From the NCBI GenBank assembly GCA_964059195.1, contig CAXKWD010000003.1, positions 194,394,174-194,458,173 of the forward strand: 64,000 nt of DNA, written 5' to 3'. Source of the DNA: Ectobius pallidus. Its lineage: Eukaryota; Arthropoda; Insecta; Blattodea; Ectobiidae. The translations under genes and the position numbers were made by a program. Below the pieces are notes generated by a model. It was not told the origin of the DNA, did not search any database, and worked only from the letters and a program-made list of their open reading frames with translations. Positions 33,210-42,287 of the stretch are shown here, one piece after another. Each line of letters begins with the position of its first letter. Position 1 is the stretch's first letter.

Positions 33210-34158
33210 ACATTCGAATTTAGCGGGGAATAACTAAATACATTGAAATCATTCCTGTTTTGACTGTTGGTGAACTCACGCAACGGAAAACTGTAGTGAG
33301 CAGTGTGAGAAACACAGTATTATATGACCATCCCCTTATATGCAAAGACTACCCTGTCTGCCTAGAGGTCCTTTTCGACCGTTCATTGACTAGACTTTTA
33401 AGTTAGGCTTAAACTAAAGGAACCAATGAAGTAAATAAATTAGGATTTTTCCTTCAATTTTGTAACACAAAGTAGAGTTCGGAAGTTTGAGACAAAAATC
33501 GTTGCCTACTTCGGAAAACATAACCCTATTTTAAGTCTCTGTTGTTGTTGTGTCTCTGTTCTGTTGAACCTGCGATAAAGTATAAGAAATAGTGGTACCG
33601 AAATGAATTAGTAAACAACTAATTATTAAATAAATGGTATAAACATATTAAGTTCTTCATATTTCCTATCACAATAAACCTATTCCTAACCTAACAAACA
33701 CAATCCAAACCATTGAGCTCCGTGATAACTCGAGGTATTAATAATAAGTTTGAAATGCGCACAATGTGCAGAGGGTGAGGGTGAGTTCTAGTCCTGGTAA
33801 AACAAGTGACGGACGGCTAGCGCATACCGGCTAGTACACCCACGCTATCTGTCGGAGAAGTTTGGCGAGCTACATCCCTATTTGTCGTTATTTTGAAACG
33901 ATTTTGTTCCGGTGATGATCCATCAGCGTTGCTGCTCCTAGGCGTCGGCGCCATTCCACGAGAGCTCACCAGCACTTGCCAACTGCCATATTGTCATATG
34001 TAGATGTCTGTGAAGTGTGAACCAGTCTAGTGAACTTTGTGTTAATTTACAAGTAACGTAACTCAATATTACGGTCTTCATTTGTTACACCCTTTTTCAT
34101 ACCAAAATTAGTTTTGCATATAAATCGCAAACTTAGCTAAAGTGCACTTATACCCATA
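33210..34158. promoter_or_regulatory. Upstream region of the zinc-finger gene
   Basis: The stretch just before the ATG (33770-34158) is less AT-rich than its surroundings and carries GGCGTCGGCGCCATTCCACG and several CACTTGCC-like words. It probably contains the promoter and 5' UTR; a start site cannot be fixed from sequence alone. Nothing else nameable. Confidence 0.35.
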
Positions 34159-36267
34159 ATGGAACATGTGGTGAAATCAGAACCCGAAGGATCTGAAATT
34201 AACCAAGATATTTCTGACTTTTCTGTCAAATGTGTAAAGCACGAACTTTATGATATTAAACCGAAGAGTGAGTCTTGTGATCACACTGAATTAAAGCAAG
34301 AGATGTCTGACTTCTCCCTGAAATGTGTCAAGCATGAACTTTGTCATGTCAAACCGAAACGTGAGTCTCTGTCTTGTGAGAAAACTGAAATAAAACAAGG
34401 AATTTCTGAATTCTCCCCGAAATGTGTAAAGCACGATCTTCCTGATATTAAACCGAAAAGTGAGTCTCTATCTTGTGAGAAAACTGAAATAAAGCAAGAG
34501 ATTTCTGACTTCTCCCCGAAATGTGAAAAGCACGAAATTCCTGATATTAAACCGAAAACTGAGTCTGTACCTTGTGAGAAAACTGAAATAAAGGAAGAGA
34601 TTTCTGACTTCTCCCCGAAATGTGAAAAGCACGAACTTTCTGATATTAAACCGAAAAGCGAGTCTGTACCTTGTGAGAAAACTGACATAAAGCAAGAGAT
34701 TTATGACTTCTGCCCGAATTGTGAAAAGCACGATCTTCCTGATATTAAACCGAAAACTGAGTCTGTACCTTGTGAAAAAACTGAAATAAAGCAAGAGATT
34801 TTTGACTTCTCCCAGAAATGTGAAAAGCACGAACTTCCTGATATGAAACCGAAAAGTGAGTCTCTATCTTGTGGAAAAACTGATATAAAGCAAGAGATTT
34901 CTGACTTCTCCCCGAAATGTGAAAAGCACGATCTTCCTGATATTAAATCGAAATGTGATTCTCTATCTTGTGAGACAACTGAAATAAAGCGAGAGACTTC
35001 TGACTTCTCCCCGAAATGTGAAAAGCACGAACTTCCTGATATTAAACCGAAAAGTGAGTCTATACCTTGTGAGAAAACTGAAATAAAGCGGGATATTTCT
35101 GACTTCTCCGCGAAATGTGAAAAGCACAAACTTCCTGATATTAAACCGAAAAGTGAGACTAAGCCTATAATATCCAATGTAGAAGGTAAAAGTCAAATTG
35201 AAAGTGAGAATTACCCTGCAGACTTCAATATATTGACAAAGACCAACACAGGTCACAAGTTAGACACACCGGTTTCATGCCGAGAGATTCCCGAAGTACC
35301 GATATCTTGTGAAGAAAATCAGCAAATACCTACTGAGAAACATGCAGGAGAGAGAGGTATTCCTTGTGTTGAAAGCAGTAATCTCGATAGGCACCATCTT
35401 ACTCATGGAGGGGAAAAAAGATTATCGTGTGATGTCTGTTCCAAGGCATTTACTCTAAGAAGTATGCTCAACAGACATATGCTTATTCATACAGGAGACA
35501 AAACATTCTCGTGTGATATCTGTTCCAAAGCATTGACTCAAAGATGTTGGCTCAACAGACATATGCTTATTCATACAGGAGATAAAAAGTTCTCGTGTGA
35601 GGTCTGTACCAAAGCATTTATTCAGAAAAGTCATCTCAAAACACATATGCTTATTCATACAAATGAGAAAGAATTCTCCTGTGATGTGTGTTGCAAAGCA
35701 TTTGCTCAGAAATGTTCTCTCAAAGCACATATGCTTATTCATACAAAAGAGGAAGAATTCCCCTATAATGTGTGCTCCAAAGCATTTGCTCAAAAAAGTA
35801 ATCTCAGAAAACATATGCTTAGTCATATAAGAGAGGAACAATTCTCTTGTGTTATTTGTTCCAAAGCATTTACTTCAGAGTATAGTCTCAAAAGACATAT
35901 GCTTATTCATACAAAAAAGAAAGAATTCTCCTGTGATGTGTGCTCCAAAGCATTTACTAAAAAAGGTACTCTCAAAAAACATATGCTTGTTCATACAAAA
36001 GTGAAAGGATTCTACTGTGATGTGTGTTCTAAAGCATTTACTCAGAAAAGTTCTCTCAAAATACATATGCTTATTCATACAAAAGAGAAAGAATTCTCCT
36101 GTGATGTGTGCTCCAAAGCATTTAATCAAAAAGGTAATCTCAGAAAACATACGCTTATTCATACAAGAAAGGATGAATTGTCTTGTGATGTTTGTTCCAA
36201 AGCATTTACTTACGAACATATTCTCAAAAGACATATGCTTACACATACAAGAAATAAAGCTTTGTAG
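34159..36267 (+). CDS. C2H2 zinc-finger protein with ten N-terminal 33-residue repeats
   Basis: 702 codons, one open frame. Residues 13-334 are ten tandem copies of a 33-residue unit (EIKQEISDFSPKCEKHELPD plus IKPKSESxxCEKT), several of which contain psi-K-x-E type SUMOylation-like sites (IKQE, VKHE, VKSE). After a spacer (335-420) follow ten C2H2 fingers (421-700), pattern SCDVCSKAF..x..LKxHMLIH. Finger 5 is degenerate: its first Cys is Tyr (FPYNVC). A further decayed finger (IPCVESSNLDRHHLTH) precedes the array. Linkers are TGDK, TKEK and similar rather than TGEKP. Expected to be a nuclear DNA-binding regulator; target unknown. Start ATG chosen as the first in frame. AATAAA lies at about 36917 with an A run at 36941. 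Confidence 0.9.
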   Translation: MEHVVKSEPEGSEINQDISDFSVKCVKHELYDIKPKSESCDHTELKQEMSDFSLKCVKHELCHVKPKRESLSCEKTEIKQGISEFSPKCVKHDLPDIKPKSESLSCEKTEIKQEISDFSPKCEKHEIPDIKPKTESVPCEKTEIKEEISDFSPKCEKHELSDIKPKSESVPCEKTDIKQEIYDFCPNCEKHDLPDIKPKTESVPCEKTEIKQEIFDFSQKCEKHELPDMKPKSESLSCGKTDIKQEISDFSPKCEKHDLPDIKSKCDSLSCETTEIKRETSDFSPKCEKHELPDIKPKSESIPCEKTEIKRDISDFSAKCEKHKLPDIKPKSETKPIISNVEGKSQIESENYPADFNILTKTNTGHKLDTPVSCREIPEVPISCEENQQIPTEKHAGERGIPCVESSNLDRHHLTHGGEKRLSCDVCSKAFTLRSMLNRHMLIHTGDKTFSCDICSKALTQRCWLNRHMLIHTGDKKFSCEVCTKAFIQKSHLKTHMLIHTNEKEFSCDVCCKAFAQKCSLKAHMLIHTKEEEFPYNVCSKAFAQKSNLRKHMLSHIREEQFSCVICSKAFTSEYSLKRHMLIHTKKKEFSCDVCSKAFTKKGTLKKHMLVHTKVKGFYCDVCSKAFTQKSSLKIHMLIHTKEKEFSCDVCSKAFNQKGNLRKHTLIHTRKDELSCDVCSKAFTYEHILKRHMLTHTRNKAL

Positions 36268-36960
36268 TGTGATACTTTATGTCAAGTCACATTTCTCATG
36301 TACGCTACAAACTGAGCCTGGGCTGATAAAATCCACTTGATAACTGCATGCCAAGATTGCATATGCTCACTTAGTGTACATACTTACAGACCAGAGAACC
36401 TTTCCTGATTGACCTGTGCATACAACAGTCCACCTAATAAGAAAAGAAGAAGAATGGAAGAAGTAGAGGAACACTTCTACAGCACCATGATTGCCTGGAG
36501 CTGGACAAACTCAACCAACAGATGAGAAGAAGAATGCTTGAACACTGCCCTAAATACCTCGTCCTTTCATGCAAGGAAAACAATTCAATTATGGAACTCT
36601 GATTAAAAGACTGAATAAGTTTATTACAATTTTGTGCACACTTGTGTGCATTCCTCCATTCATTATTATTTCTCACAAGGGAAACAATAAATTGTTAGGG
36701 ACGTAGTAAGAATTTTCTATTCAGACTGCATATTCTTGCCTAAATAACTTGGTTATTGATATTTTACAGAAGTTTTTCTCTTTAATGCTTTTGCTAATGG
36801 TCTGTAGACCATTATAACAGTGTCATGTGGTTTTGTTGCTTAAAGAATGATTGTAACAGGGATGATTTTGTATTGTATGTGATATGAATGTCCCTATTAT
36901 TGGTGTTCTATTGACATAAATAAAAACGAATGTAGCAATAAAAAAAAAGACAGAAATTTA
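36268..36960 (+). other. Probable 3' UTR of the zinc-finger gene
   Basis: Continues to AATAAA (about 36917) and a second AATAAA running into nine A (36936-36950). No repeat or gene recognised in it. Confidence 0.4.
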
Positions 36961-37001
36961 ACTGGTGGTAGTAGTGCATTAGCTTTGCCTAGTCTTCATA
37001 G

Positions 37002-37776
37002 CAGGGTTGATAAAAAACATGTTTTTTTTTTAAATAACAAAAAAAAACTTAGGTTAATTGGGTGTTAAATTTAATTATGCAGACAATTTACATTTTGTCA
37101 ATCCAATGACACCCAGTGCTAAGATGTTCAAGATTTACGAGTCGTAGACTTAATAGTATTTGAAAATACATTTTGTACCAGTAGTATTTGTTTATGATTT
37201 AGTAGTTCATGATTAATAAAAAAATAATACAAACTACTGTTTCATTACTGCCTCTTTCACCATGCTTTACGTGGTCTTAGCTGCCTTACATTATCAAACT
37301 TACAAGGAATATCCTACTACAGTGTTGCCAAATTGACACATTCAATATTTAATATTAATAATCTCTTTCTTTAAAAAGGAAGACCACAAAATAGATGGTA
37401 GGATGCAGTCAGAAAAAATTCAAATCAATTACTCAAAATCAGAAACTGGAAGCTGGCGACAGAGGATAGAGAAGTCTGGAGAAAAAGGATACAAAAGTCA
37501 CCACCTCACATGATTTTCTGGTATTCTGGCCCTAGTTTTTTTTTGTTTTCTGTTTACAACACTAACAGGGTGTCACTGACTTGACAAAATGTAAATTGTC
37601 TTCATAATTAAATATAACACACAATTAAAAAATGATTTAAACATATGCTAAAAAAAACATGTTTAAAACAGATTGTTTAAAACGTTTTAAACAAACTTAA
37701 AAAAAACACAAGCACTTGTTTTAAACTTGTTTTAAACACTTGTTTTAAATGTTTTGTTTTAAACATTCCAACCCTG
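37002..37776. mobile_element. Non-autonomous hAT element (775 bp) with 8-bp TSD
   Basis: Begins CAGGGTTG and ends CAACCCTG; both sides carry the identical octamer CTTCATAG (36994-37001 and 37777-37784). Subterminal GTTTAAAACA words are repeated near the right end (37650-37765). It contains a piece of an RTE-type LINE at 37376-37500 and no transposase. Confidence 0.92.
37376..37500 (+). pseudogene. RTE-type LINE C-terminal scrap inside the hAT element
   Basis: Reads GRPQNRW, stop, DAVRKNSNQLLKIRNWKLAT and EDREVWRKRIQK: the RPRxRWxDxV...W...AxDRxxWR end of RTE-clade ORF2 proteins. One in-frame TAG. Only about 40 codons remain. Confidence 0.7.
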
Positions 37777-37975
37777 CTTCATAGCCTGCTATATGTAGAT
37801 GTACAGTGAGTCCCATGCAAGAGTTGGCCAATGACGTGGGTTTCTGCGTTGGGGCGGGCACAGCTCCTCCCGGGCGATCGGGTGAAACATCTACGCTAAT
37901 AAAGCTGTGATCAGTTTAATGATTCAGGTTCTCACATTTACAGTTAAAATTACAACGAAAATAACCTCGTACCTC

Positions 37976-38110
37976 ATCACAAGAGATGTTGGAAATGTTC
38001 CCCTCTTGCATCCGCACAATACTGGCACCATTTTAGGAAATTTTCTTTCAAGCACATAAGTTCAACTTCCGAGACAGAGTTAATTTCTCTTGTGATATTG
38101 TTCTTCTTTA
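37976..38110 (-). pseudogene. Transposase C-terminus, left arm of the palindrome
   Basis: Minus-strand reading NNITREINSVSEVELMCLKE then NFLKWCQYCADARGEHFQHL and a stop. It mirrors the right arm with a few changes. Resembles the C-terminal end of IS630/Tc1/mariner transposases. Confidence 0.6.
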
Positions 38111-38178
38111 AGTTCTTCTAATGTGTGGGAAATTGACCTATACATTTTATTTTTCAAGTTTCCCCATAAATAATAGTC

Positions 38179-38327
38179 ACATACTGTTTGAAGAACTTAG
38201 AGACAATATCACAAGAGAAATGAACTCTGTCTCGGTAGCTGAACTTTTGTGCGTGAAAGAGAATTTCCTAAAAAGGTGCCAGTATTGTGTGGATGCAAGA
38301 GGAGAACATTTCCAACATCTCTTGTGA
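38179..38327 (+). pseudogene. Transposase C-terminus, right arm of the palindrome
   Basis: Frame LFEELRDNITREMNSVSVAE then NFLKRCQYCVDARGEHFQHL and a stop. Only about 50 codons; the catalytic part is absent. The pairing with 37976-38110 shows an inverted duplication of the element's 3' end. Confidence 0.6.
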
Positions 38328-38589
38328 TGAGTTACCTAGTTATTTTCACTGTAATTTCCACTGTAAATGTGAGAACCTGAATCATTACACCGATCGCGGC
38401 TTTATTAGCATAGATATTTCGCTCGGGAGTTGGAGCTTTGCCCACCACGACACAGCAACCCATGTCATTGGCCAACTCTTGCGTGGGACTCACTGTAGAT
38501 ATCTCGTTTTTTAGATCCTATGTTGAGGGAGGCTCAAGGTAATAGAACATGTCAGATCAGAATATACATGCATGTGATAAGAGCAACAT

Positions 38590-38813
38590 ACAAAACTGTA
38601 AGCTGCCAAATTTATTCAAGCTGGAAGTATTCGTTCATATTGTAGGAAGTGTGTGTTATTAAAAATTCCTTGAGAGATCTTTTGAAATATTTGCATTTGC
38701 TCTTAATACACAATACTTTAATATTTCTTGGAAGCTTATTGTAAATCTGTATTGCAGAATAATAAGCACCCTTCTGAAAGAGTTTTAATGAATTTGCTGG
38801 TATAAGAAATCAT
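38590..38813 (-). pseudogene. LINE ORF2 C-terminus, part after the Sola-like insertion
   Basis: Minus strand: ANSLKLFQKGAYYSAIQIYN, KLPRNIKVL, KYFKRSLKEFLITHTSYNMN and EYFQLE before a stop. The C-terminal end of a LINE. Continues from 41690-41582 on the other side of the inserted element. Confidence 0.65.
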
Positions 38814-38817
38814 TCAT

Positions 38818-41577
38818 GAGTCATTCCATGTCAAATCAACACAGTGATTTTACCTGACCGTCTGAGTTTAATGAATTTGGTACATTTGGTATAGACTAAG
38901 AAAAATACAAAATGTTGTCTTTGTTTCTACCGGTTTTGAAAATATGGGTATGTAAAGTTTCAGAAATCTCCTGAAATCTTAAGATCAGCATATTTTTAAA
39001 TCACGATTGCAGCTCCCCTAATTAAGATAGAAAGGTGTTATTCTGCAGCATTTTCTATGCTCTTTTATTTGATATACAACTTAATATGGGTTAAAATAAC
39101 TGTATTTTGTCAAATTTGAAATCTAAATTTTTATTTTTGATATTTCAAAATGCGCAGTTTTGAAAAATTGAAAAAATTCTAAACAACCTTTATATGTTTA
39201 TAAACTGACTGTAAGTTTAAACTTGGGACTGTAATGGGTTCACATAAAAACCTATATAGTAACTGAGCCTTACACAAAGTTTTGCTGCTAATACCTGAAT
39301 TATAAAAACACCAAAACAATAACATGTGGCATTGATTTGTTTACTTTTAAATTAACAAAAATATTATGTAGCCTAATTCTAAACTTACAATTAACTGTTT
39401 TGAAGTGAAATCACTACTGTAGATAATTGATATAGTCTTCAAAAGCGTCAGTAGTTTGATGTATTTCTTTTTCAGAGAGATTGTAGACTGCCTGTCGGAG
39501 TCCTGGATTTACTTTACACATGACTTAAGTTATAATATATCTTGACTTCTAGGGAGGAGAAAGATGTTGATGGACCAGCTGGATTTAAAAAAGAAACCTT
39601 AACTTCATCCTTGCTCTTTTCTTTTGCCAGAACATATTCTAGCCACCAGTTGTTTTCATAGATTATGGTAATGTAACCACTAACGTCTGTTATTTGCAGT
39701 CTGTGGTAATGCTGTTACATTTTTGGTTGTTGATTAATTTGATTCTGAGAAGATCTTCACTTTTACTTTTGAGTAACTTAAGGGGACAGGAATAAAAGCA
39801 TGTAGTTTTTGAGTACCTTGTACTGTTAGAGACTTGCTTAGGCGATTTTCCAAAAATCTGTCCGTTTCTATGTATTCTTCTTGACTTACATATGCTGTAT
39901 AAAATTTGCCACAAAAATGATCTGAGTTGCCCACTCATACAACTGAAATGGTGTTTGAATTTGGTTCTTGTAAGTGTGTTGTAAGTTGCCTCGGGCAGCT
40001 AACCTTTTCACCGTTCCGCCAACGCCATCACATGGCCCCTTTCCATGTGCTTGTTGCTGAAAAATGCCATTCATCATCAATGTCAAAGTCATCTTTGTGG
40101 TTACACAAGTTTGTAAATTTTTTTTCTGTTTTTGTACTGGGCTGCAGACCCATCAGAGAAGTAGTAAATCTTTTTGATCCTGTTACCAAACCTACTTTTC
40201 ATGAAGTCAATAAGTTTTTTTGGAAACAGTACAGTGCAATTGTGTTGTGCTCTAAACATTCAGAAATCACTACAAAACTCACATATTCAGTCTTTTCCCT
40301 TTTGTAAAAAATGACAAATGGGTGGACTGTGGCTTGCCCACTGGTCAAATGGTAGCTTTGGGCTTCATCTTGAAGAATAAAACTGTAATATTCTGCAAAA
40401 TCACATATGACGAGAACTTCTGTGTCTTTGAGATTTTCCTTAGTATTATTCATGAAAAAGTTTTGCTGCTTGGCAATGAAATCATGTATGACCAGAGCAA
40501 AGAGATTTCCGCAAAATAAATCAATAAAGTCTGTAGTTGATTTTTCTAGAGTCTCCAAATTGCATCTGTCGACTGATATCCATTGGTGAAAAGTTACTTT
40601 TTCAACTAAGTTGTCCTCAAAACCTCTTCTAATATTGTTTTTACTCTTTCCCAGGACAGGAGGGACACTTTCCCAGATGGCAATCTATGGAAGGAGGGTT
40701 GCACAGTACTCTTGCAAAACAGTGTTTGTAAGAAAATAATTTTCCGTTTGTTAGTGCTACTTGGGAACATGTTGCAACAGGTTACCTCTTTATCAGAACA
40801 AGACTCAGAACTTGCAGAGATTTGTCTAAACAAAGGTCAGGCTAAACATCAAATGCAGTTTTCTGGAGGATTATTTAAATTATTTTTAAAGTTTTTATTG
40901 TGCTGTGAATTATTAGCATACAATTTCTGCATAGTGAAATTTAAAATTCTTAAAAATTCTTAAAGTCTAGAGTTTAAACTATTTAAGCTATTTATTGCTA
41001 AAATAAATTGTATTGAATAAAAAATATTAAAAATACAAACAAAAACTATCCACTGTTTAAAAAAACTCAGTGAAGTTCAAACGTATTTAGGGTCTAATCA
41101 TTAAAACCTTGTGTAAGGCTGAGTTTCTATATAGATTTTTATGTGAACCCTCTACAATCCCAAGTTTAAACTTAACAGTCAGTTTATAAACATATAAGAG
41201 TTGTTTTATAATTTTTTCAAAACTGCGCATTTTTAATATAAAAAATTTAAATTTAAATTTCGAATTTGACAAAATACAGTTATTTTAACCCATATTAAGT
41301 TGCATATCAAATAAAAGAGCATAGAAAATGTTGCAAAGTGACACCTTTCCATCTTAATTAGGAGAGTTGCAATCGTGATTTAAAAATATACTGATCTTAC
41401 GATTTCGGGAAATTTCTGGAAATTTACATAGCCATATTTTCAAAACCGGTTGACATACAAAATTTTGTATTTTTCTTAGTCTATATAGGGGGCACCTATG
41501 TACAAAATTTCATTCAAATCTGAGATGATCAGGTAAAGAATGTATCAAAATTGTGCTGAGTTGATATGGAACCACTC
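38818..41577. mobile_element. Sola-like DNA transposon with about 500-bp TIRs and 4-bp TSD
   Basis: Left arm 38818-39330 starts GAGTCATTCCATGTCAAATC; right arm about 41080-41577 ends GTTGATATGGAACCACTC; the arms match along their length with many substitutions (e.g. AACTTAATATGGGTTAAAAT against ATTTTAACCCATATTAAGTT). Both sides carry TCAT (38814-38817, 41578-41581). A 4-bp duplication and a GAG start are what I recall for Sola2 elements; the superfamily is inferred. It sits inside the C-terminal coding end of a LINE. Inside is a decayed transposase on the minus strand. Confidence 0.75.
39480..40850 (-). pseudogene. Transposase of the Sola-like element (decayed)
   Basis: On the minus strand, in order: LPSGKVSLLSWERVKTILEE (about 40650), FIDLFCGNLFALVIHDFIAK, VLVICDFAEYYSFILQDEAQ (first Asp region, about 40420), ISECLEHNTIALYCFQKNLL, FTNLCNHKDDFDIDDEWHF, GPCDGVGGTVKRLAARGNLQ (about 40000), GTQKLHAFIPVPLS and ITIIYENNWWLEYVLAKEKS (about 39640). 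This string of motifs is that of a transposase family common in arthropods and often listed as uncharacterised proteins. Stops at about 40196 and 39890 and several frame changes; not functional. Confidence 0.7.
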
Positions 41578-41581
41578 TCAT

Positions 41582-41690
41582 GTTTCTAGTTGTACGTCCA
41601 TGTACACTGTAACTAGTTTGAAATTTATCTATATTAGCTACCACATAACACATTACCGAATATATATATATACTCCCCTGTGAGAGTGAG
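41582..41690 (-). pseudogene. LINE ORF2 C-terminus, part before the Sola-like insertion
   Basis: Minus strand DKFQTSYSVHGRTTRN, directly before the TSD. Joins to ANSLKLFQKGAYYS at 38790 once the element and one TCAT are removed, apart from one base. Confidence 0.5.
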
Positions 41691-41879
41691 GACTTTTAAT
41701 TTTTCAAATAGCGTTTTACAAGATTATGTTTTTCTTTCTTTCCCTGTATTCTTATTGCATGTTTTTAGGTAAAAATCTACCTATTGCAATCGATACCATG
41801 TCATGACTTTCGAAAAATTCGTTCATATGTTTACGTTTCATGCCTCCCTAAGTACGAAACCACCGCCCGTTCAATTATA

Positions 41880-42287
41880 TATATCTTTACTCGCTAGCGG
41901 CCGTAATTTTGAAGATATTTGAACCAAATTTTATGTTATTTCTAGGCCTAATAGTTCGGACAAGTTCGTAATGAGCAAAATTGGCCCAAGGGGAGGGTCG
42001 GGGGAGGGGGTTGGAATTTTGAAAAAATGTATATCTCGGCCCTATGAAGTATAGAGGAGAAATTTGTTTGAATAAATTAGAGTACTCCCTATGGAGTTCC
42101 CAGTGACACCAACGTTTTGGGGGTACGAGTGGGGGTGGGGGATGGAAATTATAAAATTTTGAAACCACGTTTTGTGGGGTATCGTTGAAAAGCTCTTGAT
42201 GAGTACTCTACAAATCAATAACTAGTTTCTCGATAGCTCTCATATAAGGCGAGATTTGAATGTTTGAAAAACACTTAAAAATTTACC
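41880..42287. other. No gene recognised
   Basis: Contains G-rich patches (GGGGAGGGTCGGGGGAGGGG, 41992-42011; GAGTGGGGGTGGGGGATGG) in sequence of the style often seen in transposon 3' regions. Could be the left end of the IS630-type element, but no TIR was found. Confidence 0.35.

Larger units (their letters stand above)
37804..38495. mobile_element. Palindromic mariner-type element (692 bp)
   Basis: Starts CAGTGAGTCCCATGCAAGAG and ends CTCTTGCGTGGGACTCACTG, between two TA dinucleotides (37802-37803, 38496-38497), as for Tc1/mariner. The two halves are inverted copies of each other for about 320 bp each, with a loop of about 50 bp (38126-38172). Each half encodes the last part of a transposase. 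Confidence 0.8.

Noticed and set aside
34344..36246. Five long antisense frames opposite the zinc-finger gene
   Set aside because: They repeat with the 99-bp and 84-bp periods of the sense gene and are its shadows.
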